Source: Nitrospira sp. (GTDB taxonomy: Bacteria; Nitrospirota; Nitrospiria; Nitrospirales; Nitrospiraceae). Taken from it: a stretch of DNA of 48,482 nt. The first letter of the stretch is position 1, and each line of letters opens with the position of its first letter. The notes beneath the pieces were generated by a model. It did not search any database. It had not been told where the DNA came from and was given only the letters and a program-made list of their open reading frames with translations. The position numbers were made by a program, and so were the translations under genes. The stretch is from contig JANDJL010000025.1 in the NCBI GenBank assembly GCA_024330965.1, positions 1 to 48,482 on the forward strand, written 5' to 3'. Positions 18,844-28,291 of the stretch are shown here, in pieces.

Positions 18844-20328
18844 CTAGTTGCCCTTCACCGCCACGCGCTCCTGCACGCTGAGAACCACACACCATTCGGT
18901 CTTCTCGTCCACCGACCACCGGTCATCCTGTCTGTAGCCCACGACCCATACGATGCCCTCCGGAGCCTCTACGATCGGCACGCGATACCTCTCTTCAATC
19001 GGTACTTTCAAGTCAGTAAAAAAGTCTTGGAGCTTTTTTGAGCGGCCATGCATCCCGAACGGGCAAAAACGGTCACCCGGCCTCCAATTTCTCACGATCA
19101 ACCGCTCGGAAATTTTACCTGCATCAACGACGATGTTCGTCGCATTCCCCGCCAATGAGGAAAGGTTGTCTTTCCTGATCCGATACGTCGCAATCCGATC
19201 GCCCGTCTCAGGCCATACAATGGTTCCCGGAACCGGTAGAACGATCGATGCCGTCCGTACCGCCGTTCGTGTCGATGGGGCACAGGATCCCTGCTCGCCG
19301 TCCAGAGGACCAAAGCACAGCCGGTCTGTATCAATCATCACCTTGACAGACGCCATGCGAGCGACCGCGAACGGAGCGGAGCCCTTGACGGTACGGACGA
19401 GAGCGTCCACCTGCTTGAGACCAGGCGGCCGTTTCAGCACGTCGAATTCTTTGCACAGATTTCTTACGAGACGTCTCTGAATCGCGCGCGGCAGGGTCTT
19501 AAACAACGATCGATCCACCGCTTTTCTTCCATCGGATAATGGCGCGATCCTTCCCTCGCACAAAGCGACGACCTGGTCATCAAGATACCGGTCCTCTTCG
19601 GCACACACGTCAGCGAGCCGGCACAGCGCTTCAACGGTCGAGGGGACAACTCGTTCCAACGCTGGCAAGATCTCCCGCCTGATCCGATTCCGCAGGTAAA
19701 TCGGTTTGTCGTTGCTGGAATCCCAACGAAATGGCACCTTCTCATCCTGAAGGTAGGCCAACACCTCGCTTCGCCTTATGTCATACAACGGCCTGACGAA
19801 GAGTCCGTTGCGACAGGCCGGCATCCCGGATAGACCGGTCAGGCCGGCCCCACGCAACATCCACAAAAGAACGGTTTCGGCCTGGTCGTCAGCGGTGTGT
19901 CCCACGGCAATTCGATCCGCCCCACAGACGAGGGCTCTCTTCATCATCGCCCCATAGCGCAACTCCCGAGCTGCCGATTGCAGAGAGGCTCCTCGCGGGC
20001 GAGAATCGACGTCCAGCCGTTCGACGAATACCGGCAGGTCCCACCGACGACACAGATCTTCAACACACGCTTGATCGCTGTCGGATTCGGCTCCCCGCAG
20101 TCCATAGTTGTAATGTACGACGGTCACGGTCAAATGCCAGGAAGGTTTCAGCCGGTTGAGCAATGATAACAAGGCCATCGAGTCCGGTCCCCCGGAGACC
20201 GCCACGAGCACGTGCTGGCCCGGCTCGAACAAGTGCCTCGTCCGAATGGTCCTGACGACCCGCTGGAGCAAGGGCGGCCACCCCGTTCCTGTGAGACCAC
20301 CCGTGGCTCGTGAAACCACCGTCATCAT
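18844..20328 (-). CDS. tilS: tRNA(Ile)-lysidine synthetase
   Basis: This 494-aa enzyme modifies C34 of the minor tRNA-Ile(CAU) to lysidine, so that it reads AUA. The PP-loop ATPase motif SGGPDS is at 45-50, followed by VVHYNYGLRG, GHTADDQAETVL and RPLYDIRRSEVLAYL. The C-terminal part has the tRNA-binding region IVRNWRPGDRFCPFGM and the KKLQDFF motif. The start overlaps the ribF stop; two ATG codons are adjacent and either may be used. Confidence 0.95.
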   Translation of the reverse strand: MMTVVSRATGGLTGTGWPPLLQRVVRTIRTRHLFEPGQHVLVAVSGGPDSMALLSLLNRLKPSWHLTVTVVHYNYGLRGAESDSDQACVEDLCRRWDLPVFVERLDVDSRPRGASLQSAARELRYGAMMKRALVCGADRIAVGHTADDQAETVLLWMLRGAGLTGLSGMPACRNGLFVRPLYDIRRSEVLAYLQDEKVPFRWDSSNDKPIYLRNRIRREILPALERVVPSTVEALCRLADVCAEEDRYLDDQVVALCEGRIAPLSDGRKAVDRSLFKTLPRAIQRRLVRNLCKEFDVLKRPPGLKQVDALVRTVKGSAPFAVARMASVKVMIDTDRLCFGPLDGEQGSCAPSTRTAVRTASIVLPVPGTIVWPETGDRIATYRIRKDNLSSLAGNATNIVVDAGKISERLIVRNWRPGDRFCPFGMHGRSKKLQDFFTDLKVPIEERYRVPIVEAPEGIVWVVGYRQDDRWSVDEKTEWCVVLSVQERVAVKGN

Positions 20329-21278
20329 TTCTCCATTATCGCCTGCGTGGGCTGAACGTCGCGCAACAACTCCCTTGCGGACTCCACATCGAGTGCGATT
20401 TGCCGGCTCAGCGCCTCCATACCCGAAAACCGGACGTCGCCTCTGATCCGCCCGACAAATTCGACGACGATCCGTTCTCCATACAGGTCAAGCTCCTCAT
20501 CCAACAGATGAACTTCGAGCAACCGCTCTCCCGCACCAAACGTCGGCCTTGTTCCGATGTATGAGATCGAGTCATACCGACGCTCCTTCCACAGAGTGAC
20601 GGTGGCATAGACACCATCCGGAGGCATGACGCGATCAGCGGGAGGCCGAAGGTTGGCTGTTCGCCATCCCACCTCATATCCCCTCTGCGCCCCATGGGCG
20701 ACCGTGCCGGCAATGGTATAGCGACGGCCAAGCAACGGCGTCGCCTGGTCCACCGATCCCGCTTGAATGAGTTGACGGATCCTCGTCGAACTGACGATGA
20801 CTCCTCCGGCCAGAACCGGATCCATCGGATGGACAAGAAAGCCATGGCGTGCACCCAATGCCGCCAGATCCTCTACCGTCCCCGCTCGGTTGTGGCCGAA
20901 AACGAAGTGCCGTCCAACGAACAATTCTTTTGTGCGCAGCCCCTGCACCAACACCTGCTCGGCAAACGCTTCAGGCGGCAAAGCGGCAAACGAGCGGGTA
21001 AACTCCACGAAGACGACCTCATCGACGCCGGCTGTCCGGAAGAACTCCAGTTTTTCCTCCGGACCAGTCAAGAATCGGAGATTGGCGTGCGGAGCCAGGA
21101 TCCTCACCGGGTGCGGATCGAAGGTCAGGACCAAGGCGGTGCCTCCGACTTTCCGAGCCGTCTCGATCACGGCTTGCAAGAGAGCCCGATGCCCCACGTG
21201 ATGACCGTCAAAATTTCCGATCGTGACGACTGGATAGGGTCGCACAATCTCGTGTTGATATCCGTATGTAACCTTCAT
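20325..21278 (-). CDS. ribF: Bifunctional riboflavin kinase / FMN adenylyltransferase
   Basis: This 317-aa protein makes FMN and FAD from riboflavin. The N-terminal adenylyltransferase domain has TIGNFDGHHVGHRALL (GNFDG at 21-25) and FVGRHFVFGHNRAGT with STRIRQLI. The C-terminal kinase domain (from about 185) has RRYTIAGTVAHGAQRG, PPDGVYA and RPTFG. The length is typical. It lies 18 bp after hemB and overlaps tilS. Confidence 0.96.
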   Translation of the reverse strand: MKVTYGYQHEIVRPYPVVTIGNFDGHHVGHRALLQAVIETARKVGGTALVLTFDPHPVRILAPHANLRFLTGPEEKLEFFRTAGVDEVVFVEFTRSFAALPPEAFAEQVLVQGLRTKELFVGRHFVFGHNRAGTVEDLAALGARHGFLVHPMDPVLAGGVIVSSTRIRQLIQAGSVDQATPLLGRRYTIAGTVAHGAQRGYEVGWRTANLRPPADRVMPPDGVYATVTLWKERRYDSISYIGTRPTFGAGERLLEVHLLDEELDLYGERIVVEFVGRIRGDVRFSGMEALSRQIALDVESARELLRDVQPTQAIMEK

Positions 21279-21296
21279 CGTCGCCGGTCAAGCCCC

Positions 21297-22268
21297 TCAA
21301 GACAGCAATCGAACAGCATCTTGGGCAAAATAGGTCAAAATCAGGTCGGCGCCCGCTCGCTTGATCGCCACCAATGATTCGAGAATTGCACGCGATTCAT
21401 CAAGCCAACCGGCCTGGGCGGCAGCCTTGATCATACTGTATTCACCGCTGACCTGATAGGCGGCGATCGGCACCCGTGTTTGAGCCTTGGCGTCGGCGAT
21501 GATATCCAAATACGGCAACGCTGGCTTCACCATCACGATGTCCGCTCCCTCTTCGATATCCAGCTCAATCTCGCGGAGTGCTTCACGCCGGTTGCCGGGA
21601 TCCATTTGATACGACTGCCGATCGCCGAATTGAGGGCTCGAAAACGCCGCGTCGCGAAACGGCGCGTAAAAACAGGAGGCAAACTTGGCCGCATAGGCCA
21701 TGATGGGGATATCAGGAAATCCCGCCCGGTCGAGTTCATCCCGGATAGCCGCCACCCGCCCGTCCATCATGTCGGAGGGTGCCACCATATCGGCCCCCGC
21801 TTCGGCATGGGTGCGGGCCATGATCCGCAGGCAATCCAAGGTTTCGTCGTTACAGATTTTTCCATCTCGGACGATCCCACAGTGTCCATGGCTGGTGTAC
21901 TCGTCGATGCACACATCGGTGATGACAATCAGACCGGGAACCCTTTCTTTAATCGCCCGGACCGCCCGTTGCACGATGCCGTTCGGATCAAGACCTGCAC
22001 TGCCTTGCTCGTCCTTATGGGTAGGAATACCGAACAAAATGATCGCCGGGATGCCAAGAGCCTTGATCTTGGCCGTCTCCTCGACCAAGAGATCGATCGA
22101 GAGCCTGTCCTGCCCTGGCATCGAAGCAATGGGTTCCCGGCGACCTCGACCTTCGACGACGAAGAACGGTGCAATAAAATCGGCGGGAGACAGCGTCGTC
22201 TCCCGCACCATCCGCCGGAAGGCTTCCTGTTGCCGGAGTCGGCGCAGCCGCTGGACTGGAAACGCCAT
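21297..22268 (-). CDS. hemB: Delta-aminolevulinic acid dehydratase (porphobilinogen synthase)
   Basis: This 323-aa enzyme condenses two 5-aminolevulinate molecules to porphobilinogen. The Schiff-base lysines are K195 ([16 protein letters not shown]) and K248 ([11 protein letters not shown]). The metal site reads [14 protein letters not shown], with C120, D122 and C130. E. coli and other zinc enzymes have three cysteines at these three places, so the site is a hybrid between the zinc type and the Asp-containing magnesium type. It is part of the hem gene run and lies 6 bp after the CBS gene. Confidence 0.97.
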   Translation of the reverse strand: MAFPVQRLRRLRQQEAFRRMVRETTLSPADFIAPFFVVEGRGRREPIASMPGQDRLSIDLLVEETAKIKALGIPAIILFGIPTHKDEQGSAGLDPNGIVQRAVRAIKERVPGLIVITDVCIDEYTSHGHCGIVRDGKICNDETLDCLRIMARTHAEAGADMVAPSDMMDGRVAAIRDELDRAGFPDIPIMAYAAKFASCFYAPFRDAAFSSPQFGDRQSYQMDPGNRREALREIELDIEEGADIVMVKPALPYLDIIADAKAQTRVPIAAYQVSGEYSMIKAAAQAGWLDESRAILESLVAIKRAGADLILTYFAQDAVRLLS

Positions 22269-22274
22269 GTAGGC

Positions 22275-22670
22275 CTACTTCTTTCGAGGCAGATTCGTCA
22301 AAAACACGACGAGGTCGCGGACGGAAATCATCCCGACCAATTTCCCGTCTCGACTCACTCCCAAGTGACGCACATGAGACTGAGCCATCAAATCATTGGC
22401 GTCGAGGAGCGTTTTGTTTTCTTCGATGGTCATAATGGGAGCGGACATGATCTGTTCCACCGTCGTCTTGGTGGCATCCGCCCCGGCGGCCACCACCCGA
22501 CGCATCATATCCGTATCCGTCACGATACCGATGATTTCACGATCGTTGGTCACAAACAGGCTGCCGATGCCCTTATCGCGCATAATTCTGGCCGCTGTCT
22601 GTGCGTCCGTATCCCGCTGCACCGTCACAAATTTTTCTCGCGGAACCATGAATGACTTCACTGGAACCAT
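22275..22670 (-). CDS. Two-CBS-domain protein
   Basis: This 131-aa protein is one Bateman module: two CBS domains (about 8-60 and 72-127) with DKGIGSLFVTNDREIIGIVTD and HVRHLGVSRDGKLVGMIS. Such modules bind adenine nucleotides and usually regulate partner proteins; on its own the target is unknown. A strong ribosome site (AAGGAGG) precedes the ATG. Its place between cobA-hemD and hemB suggests co-expression with heme synthesis, but a regulatory role there is only inference. Confidence 0.88.
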   Translation of the reverse strand: MVPVKSFMVPREKFVTVQRDTDAQTAARIMRDKGIGSLFVTNDREIIGIVTDTDMMRRVVAAGADATKTTVEQIMSAPIMTIEENKTLLDANDLMAQSHVRHLGVSRDGKLVGMISVRDLVVFLTNLPRKK

Positions 22671-22701
22671 GCCGTCCTCCTTGTTTTATCGTCTACGATC
22701 G

Positions 22702-24273
22702 CTAGATCGTCTCCGATGTCCTTGCCGGAACGTCTGCCCGGCTTTCATAATACCGCACGATGGCGTCGACCAATGCTGGAATCGTATTTTCATCGGGCAT
22801 GATCGAAGCCGTCAGGCCAAACTCCTCTAGAGTCCTCGCCGTAATCGGCCCTATAACAGCAACGACGACCGATCGCAAGAGAGCGACAGCCCGCTCCGCT
22901 CCCCCGACCATTGCCACGAAATTACGGACCGTGGACGAGCTGGTAAACGTCGCCACATGGATCTGACCCTCCGCCAAAAGCCGCCGCCAGTGTTCACCGT
23001 CTCCGTTCGGTATCACCGTCCGATACACGGATACGACATCGACATGAGCCCCTCGAGCCCGCAATTCGTCCGGGAGCACTTCGCGCGCCACTTCCGCCCG
23101 CGGGATAAGAACGCGTCGCGACCGAGCATCCAACCCGTCCAGGGCGCCGATGATGCCTTCCGCCTGGTAATCGGTCGGAATGATATCCGCCTTGACTCCG
23201 AACTTCTCGATCTCTTGAGCCGTGCGGGGCCCGATGCAACAAATCAACCGTCCGGCCAGACAACGCGCGTCGAATCCGCTCGCGCGCAATCTGGTCATGA
23301 ATCGATTCACACCATTGACGCTGGTGAAGATGATCCAGTCGTAGGAACCGATGTCGGCGATGGCCCGATCGACCGCCCCCCACTCGGCCGGCGGCATGAT
23401 CTGAATCGTCGGAGCTTCAATCGGCTCAGCGCCGTGCGAGGCCAGCCGCTCGGCCAGTTCCCAGGCCTGCTCTTGAGCCCGTGTCATCAACACCCGCTTG
23501 CCAAAGAGCGGCTTGGTCTCGAACCAATTGAGCCGTGACCGAAGAAGGACCACTTCCCCTACAACGATCACCGCCGGCGGCTCAAGCTTCGCTGCTTCCG
23601 CCTTAGCGGCAATGTCGGCCAACGTCCCGACGATCGTCTGCTGCGAGGCTCTGGTCCCCCATCGAATCGTCGCTGCCGGCGTGTCGGGCGACCGGCCTTC
23701 GGCCAGTAAATGGGCCGTAATCGACGCGAGGTTCTTTACACCCATCAAGAACACGAGCGTGCCATGACTCGTGGCGAGTCGAGACCACTCCACTCCCGTT
23801 GATGGCTTCTCCGGATCTTCGTGTCCGGTCACAAACGTCACCGTCGAAGCCAGGGTTCTGTGCGTGACGGGAATCCCGGCATAGGCCGGAGCCGCAATCG
23901 CGGCCGTGACACCGGGAACAATTTCAAAATCGACGCCAGCCGATGCCAATGCCTCCGCTTCTTCTCCCCCCCGTCCGAATACGAAGGGATCTCCGCCTTT
24001 GAGTCGCACGACCACCTTTCCTTGTCGCGCCCGTTCGATCAACAAGCGGGTGATCTCATCTTGATCAGGATACTTCCCTCGACCCCGCCGGCCGACATAG
24101 ACCCGCTCCGTCTCATGTGGTGCATGTTTCAGAAGCTCCGAATTTGCCAGATAATCGTAGAGCACCACGTCGGCTCGTTTGAGGCATTCCAAGCCGCGAA
24201 TGGTCAACAGCTTGGGGTCGCCCGGTCCGGCGCCGACCAAATACACCTTGCCCTTTGATCCTTCGACTTTCAT
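22702..24273 (-). CDS. cobA-hemD: Uroporphyrinogen-III C-methyltransferase / uroporphyrinogen-III synthase fusion
   Basis: This 523-aa protein joins two enzymes. Residues about 8-250 are a SUMT: VGAGPGDPKLLT, VVRLKGGDPFVFGRGGEE and GIPVTHR. It makes precorrin-2 for siroheme or cobalamin. Residues about 255-510 are HemD: VLMTRAQEQAWELAERL, IIFTSVNGVNRF and TFTSSSTVRNF. HemD closes hydroxymethylbilane to uroporphyrinogen III. The fusion places the branch enzyme on its own substrate supplier. The start overlaps the hemC stop (ATGA). Confidence 0.95.
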   Translation of the reverse strand: MKVEGSKGKVYLVGAGPGDPKLLTIRGLECLKRADVVLYDYLANSELLKHAPHETERVYVGRRGRGKYPDQDEITRLLIERARQGKVVVRLKGGDPFVFGRGGEEAEALASAGVDFEIVPGVTAAIAAPAYAGIPVTHRTLASTVTFVTGHEDPEKPSTGVEWSRLATSHGTLVFLMGVKNLASITAHLLAEGRSPDTPAATIRWGTRASQQTIVGTLADIAAKAEAAKLEPPAVIVVGEVVLLRSRLNWFETKPLFGKRVLMTRAQEQAWELAERLASHGAEPIEAPTIQIMPPAEWGAVDRAIADIGSYDWIIFTSVNGVNRFMTRLRASGFDARCLAGRLICCIGPRTAQEIEKFGVKADIIPTDYQAEGIIGALDGLDARSRRVLIPRAEVAREVLPDELRARGAHVDVVSVYRTVIPNGDGEHWRRLLAEGQIHVATFTSSSTVRNFVAMVGGAERAVALLRSVVVAVIGPITARTLEEFGLTASIMPDENTIPALVDAIVRYYESRADVPARTSETI

Positions 24274-25229
24274 CGATCGGTTCCATAAATGTCCCGCAGG
24301 ATTCGGTCACCGCCCCTCGCGAGTAATCGTTCGGCCAATTGCACACCTAATTCGAAGGCATGCTCACTCATCCCTTGAATCTGCTCTCGAACAATGGTCT
24401 TCCCATCCACGCTCGCCACGAGGCCGTCCAACCGGACCTGTCCCTCGGTCACCGTCGCATGGGCGGCGATCGGCACTTGGCAGCCGCCTTCCAGCCGATG
24501 CAAGAACGCGCGTTCCGCGGTCACGGCCGTTCGCGTGACCGGATCGTTGAGCGGCTCCAGGATCGAACGCACAAACAAATCGTCTCCACGTCCCTGAATG
24601 CCCAACGCTCCCTGGCCGATCGCCGGCAAGCTGACGATCGGATCGAAATACTCGGTAATCTCTCCGGCCCACCCCAATCGATGTAATCCGGCCGCGGCCA
24701 GCACAATGGCGTCGAAATCGCCTTCCTTCAACTTTCGGAGGCGAGTGTCGAGATTGCCTCGCAACATGCTGATCCGAAGATCGGGTCTCAGACCGAGGAG
24801 CTGGGCCTGCCGGCGCAGACTCGCGGTGCCGATCACGGCACCGTGCGGCAGGTCCTTAAATCTTCGCCCATCTCGGCTGATCAACGCATCACGGGCGTCT
24901 TCACGGGAAGGCACACAGACGATGTCGAGATCGGCCGGCATTTGAGCCGGCACGTCCTTCATGCTGTGAACGGCCAGATCAATCTCACCGGCGAGCAGGG
25001 CTTCCTCGATTTCTTTGACGAAGAGCCCCTTGCCTCCGATCTTAGCCAGCGGCACATCGAGAATTTTGTCGCCGGACGTTTGAATCTTGCGCAACGTCAC
25101 GCTGACGTCCGGCGCGACAGCATGAACGCGTGCGCAAAACCACTCACTCTGTCGGAGCGCGAGTTTGCTCCCTCGTGTTCCAATGATTAAACCCGATCGA
25201 CGATCTGGTGACACTGACATCCCCGCCAT
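24270..25229 (-). CDS. hemC: Hydroxymethylbilane synthase (porphobilinogen deaminase)
   Basis: This enzyme polymerises four porphobilinogens to hydroxymethylbilane. It has IGTRGSKLALRQSE, HSMKDVPAQ, GTASLRRQAQLLGLRPD, RGNLDTRL and the cofactor-binding cysteine in GGCQVPIAAHA. The start is uncertain: I use the ATG at 25229, but a GTG at 25241 and another ATG at 25220 are in frame and none has a good ribosome site. It lies downstream of hemA and overlaps cobA-hemD. Confidence 0.95.
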   Translation of the reverse strand: MAGMSVSPDRRSGLIIGTRGSKLALRQSEWFCARVHAVAPDVSVTLRKIQTSGDKILDVPLAKIGGKGLFVKEIEEALLAGEIDLAVHSMKDVPAQMPADLDIVCVPSREDARDALISRDGRRFKDLPHGAVIGTASLRRQAQLLGLRPDLRISMLRGNLDTRLRKLKEGDFDAIVLAAAGLHRLGWAGEITEYFDPIVSLPAIGQGALGIQGRGDDLFVRSILEPLNDPVTRTAVTAERAFLHRLEGGCQVPIAAHATVTEGQVRLDGLVASVDGKTIVREQIQGMSEHAFELGVQLAERLLARGGDRILRDIYGTDR

Positions 25230-25253
25230 TGTTCCGTTCACGCCGGCGACAAC

Positions 25254-26630
25254 TCAACGAACCTGCTTGTGGGCGACTGATTCGGACTCTTCCCGGTCTG
25301 AAGCGTGAGGCCGGCCAGCGAGAGACCGCGACCGATCCTTTTCGGACAGATCGGAGGAGGAAGGCCGGTCAAGATAAAAAAACCGGCGAGCGGCTTCGAC
25401 AAAGGCCGGACCATTCGACGAATTCACTTCCGCTTTCAGCGTCACCATCGTTCGATGAATCAACTTATTCACAATCGAGGACGCCAGCCCCTCCACCAAT
25501 TCCCGGTCTTGCGGCGAAAGATGAGAGAGCCGGCCGAGGACCCGTTCGACTTCCGCCTGTTTAATTTCGTCCACGCGATTCCGCAACGCGATGATCGTCG
25601 GAGTCACTTCCAATGATTTCATCCATTCGACAGCAACGGCAACTTCTTCTATGATCATTCGCTCCGCCTTTTCCGCCTCCTGAAGCCGCTCTTCCCGATT
25701 TTGTTGGACTCGATGTGTCAAGTCGTCGATATCGAACAAGAATGCATTATCGATATGGCGGACAGCCGGATCAATGTTGCGCGGGACTGAGATATCGATC
25801 AAAAACATCGGACGGTTCCCCCGTTTGTCGACCGCCCGTTGCACGTCTTCCGCACCGACGAGATAATGCGACGCCCCCGTAGAAACCAACACGATGTCCG
25901 CTGCCGCCATTTCGTCTTTAAAGTGGTCGAACGGAATGGGCGTTCCGCCGAACTTGTCGGCCAAATCGATCGCGTGCTGCGGCGTCCTGGTCGTAATCCG
26001 CACCTGTCGTACTCCCTGGGCGATCAAATGCCGAGCCGCCAACTTTGCCATCTCTCCAGCCCCCACGAGCATCACGGTCTTCTCGTCAAGGTTGGAAAAA
26101 ATCTTCTTGGCCAGCTCGACTGCTGCATAACTCACAGAAACCGCCGTTTCGGCGATCTTCGTCTCCGTCCTCACCCGCTTCGCGACCGAAATGGCTTTTT
26201 TGACGATTTTGTTCATGATGACGCCCGTCGTCTTATGCGCGAGGGCAACCTCGAAGGCGTCTTTGAGTTGGCCCAGAATCTGCGACTCACCAACAACCAT
26301 TGAATCGAGGCTCGCCGCCACCCGAAACAAATGGGCGATCGCCCGATCCCCGGTGTACCAGTACAGATGCGGCGTCAGTTGTTCAGAAGACAACGAGAGA
26401 TTCGTATCCGCCAGGAATTCTTGGATACGTTCGTGCCCGACTTCCACATCTTCGACGACCGAATAGACTTCGACGCGATTGCAAGTCGAGAGCAGCATCC
26501 CTTCTCTGATCCCCTCATACGAACACAGCCGGCCCAGCGCTTCTCCCAGCCGGCTTTCCGGAACGGCTAACTTTTCCCTGATCTCAATCGGAGCCGTCTT
26601 ATGGCTTAATCCCACGACAATTATGTGCAT
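25254..26630 (-). CDS. hemA: Glutamyl-tRNA reductase
   Basis: This enzyme makes glutamate-1-semialdehyde from glutamyl-tRNA, the first committed step of C5-type heme synthesis. From the chosen start (MHIIVVGLSHKTAP) the catalytic cysteine is C50 in LLSTCNRVEVY, matching the family position. GESQILGQLKDA, the NADPH fold VMLVGAGEMAKLAA and the C-terminal dimerisation helices follow. The ATG at 26630 is preferred because GGAG lies 10 nt upstream and it begins 1 bp after the ccsA stop; two in-frame ATGs lie further up inside ccsA. The last 40 residues (Ser/Arg-rich) extend past the usual family end. Confidence 0.96.
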   Translation of the reverse strand: MHIIVVGLSHKTAPIEIREKLAVPESRLGEALGRLCSYEGIREGMLLSTCNRVEVYSVVEDVEVGHERIQEFLADTNLSLSSEQLTPHLYWYTGDRAIAHLFRVAASLDSMVVGESQILGQLKDAFEVALAHKTTGVIMNKIVKKAISVAKRVRTETKIAETAVSVSYAAVELAKKIFSNLDEKTVMLVGAGEMAKLAARHLIAQGVRQVRITTRTPQHAIDLADKFGGTPIPFDHFKDEMAAADIVLVSTGASHYLVGAEDVQRAVDKRGNRPMFLIDISVPRNIDPAVRHIDNAFLFDIDDLTHRVQQNREERLQEAEKAERMIIEEVAVAVEWMKSLEVTPTIIALRNRVDEIKQAEVERVLGRLSHLSPQDRELVEGLASSIVNKLIHRTMVTLKAEVNSSNGPAFVEAARRFFYLDRPSSSDLSEKDRSRSLAGRPHASDREESESVAHKQVR

Positions 26631-26631
26631 G

Positions 26632-27435
26632 TCACGACACATCTCCATGGCCCTTGAGCACGACTCCGACCAACGTCAGGATTACACAGGCGAATCCGAC
26701 CACCGTCAAATACGCGGCCCGTTTCGCCCGCCATCCCACCGTCAGACGCCCCAGCAACACAACAAAATAAAACAGCCAGGTAACCACAGCTCCCATTTGC
26801 TCGGGATTCCAAGTCATGTACGAACCGCCCGAGAATTCAGCGGAGATTGCACCGGTGACAATCCCCAAGGTCAGCAACGGGAATCCCAAAACAATGGATT
26901 GCTGATTCAAACGGTCGAGAAAATCAAGAGCCGGCAGTTTGCTGTAGAGCACGTTGAACCGTTTCGATTTCAGCAGGCGCTCTTGAATCAAATACATCAC
27001 CCCCGCTACGAACCCCACTGCGAACCCGACAGCACCCAACATGCTCAACGCCACGTGAATCCACAGCGTCTTAAAAACGGGTTTCAGGGTAGGAACGGTC
27101 TCCGGCAACGCAGCCGCCGAGACCAACGACATCAGTGCCAACGGAACCATGAATGAACCAAGCACGTGAATGCGATGTCGGAACTCCACAAGGAGAAAGA
27201 CAAGAATGATCATCCAAGAAAAGAAGGACAACGCTTCAAAGAAACTGGGATGGGACGATGAAGAAGAAGCCGCCATTTTGGCAGCCAAGGCCACGGTATG
27301 AAACAGAAATCCGACGGCCGTGATTCCCAGGGATATGTTTGACAAGGCATCAGAACGTCGCAACAAATAAACAAGAAACGACACCGTAGCCGCGAGGTAG
27401 AGCGCCATGGTAATCATGAAACAGACTGAGGCCAT
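26632..27435 (-). CDS. CcsA/HemX-family integral membrane protein (cytochrome c assembly)
   Basis: This 267-aa protein has about eight membrane helices. The family-type loop near residue 213 reads GSYMTWNPEQMGAV, a variant of the WD(P/K)E tryptophan-rich heme-handling loop of CcsA/CcmC proteins. Directly upstream of hemA this type is often called HemX and is proposed to affect glutamyl-tRNA reductase or heme delivery. The ATG at 27435 has GGAAAA about 12 nt upstream. The exact function (cytochrome c biogenesis or HemA control) cannot be settled from sequence. Confidence 0.85.
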   Translation of the reverse strand: MASVCFMITMALYLAATVSFLVYLLRRSDALSNISLGITAVGFLFHTVALAAKMAASSSSSHPSFFEALSFFSWMIILVFLLVEFRHRIHVLGSFMVPLALMSLVSAAALPETVPTLKPVFKTLWIHVALSMLGAVGFAVGFVAGVMYLIQERLLKSKRFNVLYSKLPALDFLDRLNQQSIVLGFPLLTLGIVTGAISAEFSGGSYMTWNPEQMGAVVTWLFYFVVLLGRLTVGWRAKRAAYLTVVGFACVILTLVGVVLKGHGDVS

Positions 27436-27511
27436 TGGACGTTTTCCGAATCCCGTTCCCGGCCGGCGGCAAAATTGTCAAAATTGTGAAGATAAGCAAG
27501 GGATTATATCG

Positions 27512-28291
27512 ATGAGTTTTGAGCAGAGTCAACAAAACAGCGAAGGGATCCTCTCTCTCGTCGCCGTGCCGATCGGGCACGCCGACGATATCACATTGCG
27601 TGCGCTTCACGTGCTGCGCGACGCCGACCTTATCGTATCAGAAGACCCAGCCGCCACCCGTCGATTACTGGCCCATCATGGGATCGACACGGCATTGACA
27701 AGTTACGGACCAACGGACATCAAGCAGAAAGCGGCGGTTTTACTCGATCGATTGAAACAGGGGAAACGAATCGTTCTCGTATCGGATTGTGGTTCACCGA
27801 TGATCGCCGATCCCGGCTCCATCTTGGTGGCGGCCGCCCACGCACACGGCATTCGCGTCGTTTCGATTCCCGGACCATCGGCCCTAACAGCGGCGATCTC
27901 GGTCGCGGGACTGGCAACTGACGACTTCCTATTTCTTGGACAGCTACCGGACACAAAACAAGCCATTCGCCATCGCCTTGCCGGTCATCTGGCCGGTGAA
28001 ACAGCAATCGTCGCCTTCTGTCCGGTCGAGTCGCTGTCTTACGTACTACGCGCGATCGCAGAGACAGCCCCCCGACGTCACCTCACATTAGCCTGCGACC
28101 TGACCACACCCCATGAACGAACCCTGAGAGGAACCGCTCACCAGATCCAACATCTGCTGGCGCCATCTCCCCCTTTCTCCAACCTCACGCTCGTCATCAG
28201 CGGGAAGACAAAAAGAAATGACCGGAGGCGGACACGCAAGGCTGAAAACTTTGATCAGTCGTTGTCCTCCCGACGAATCAGCACGCGATAA
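27512..28291 (+). CDS. rsmI: RsmI-type 16S rRNA (cytidine-2'-O)-methyltransferase
   Basis: This 259-aa tetrapyrrole-methylase-fold protein has LSLVAVPIGHADDITLRAL, DADLIVSEDPAATRRLL, VLVSDCGSPMIADPG and SIPGPSALTAAISVAGL, the landmarks of RsmI, which methylates C1402 of 16S rRNA. The first motif reads PIGHADD where PIGNLxD is common, and SEDP replaces EDTR, so it is a divergent member. The start at 27512 has AAGGGA about 10 nt upstream. It is divergent from ccsA. Its last 37 bp overlap the 3' end of the tusA-like gene on the other strand. Confidence 0.88.
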   Translation: MSFEQSQQNSEGILSLVAVPIGHADDITLRALHVLRDADLIVSEDPAATRRLLAHHGIDTALTSYGPTDIKQKAAVLLDRLKQGKRIVLVSDCGSPMIADPGSILVAAAHAHGIRVVSIPGPSALTAAISVAGLATDDFLFLGQLPDTKQAIRHRLAGHLAGETAIVAFCPVESLSYVLRAIAETAPRRHLTLACDLTTPHERTLRGTAHQIQHLLAPSPPFSNLTLVISGKTKRNDRRRTRKAENFDQSLSSRRISTR

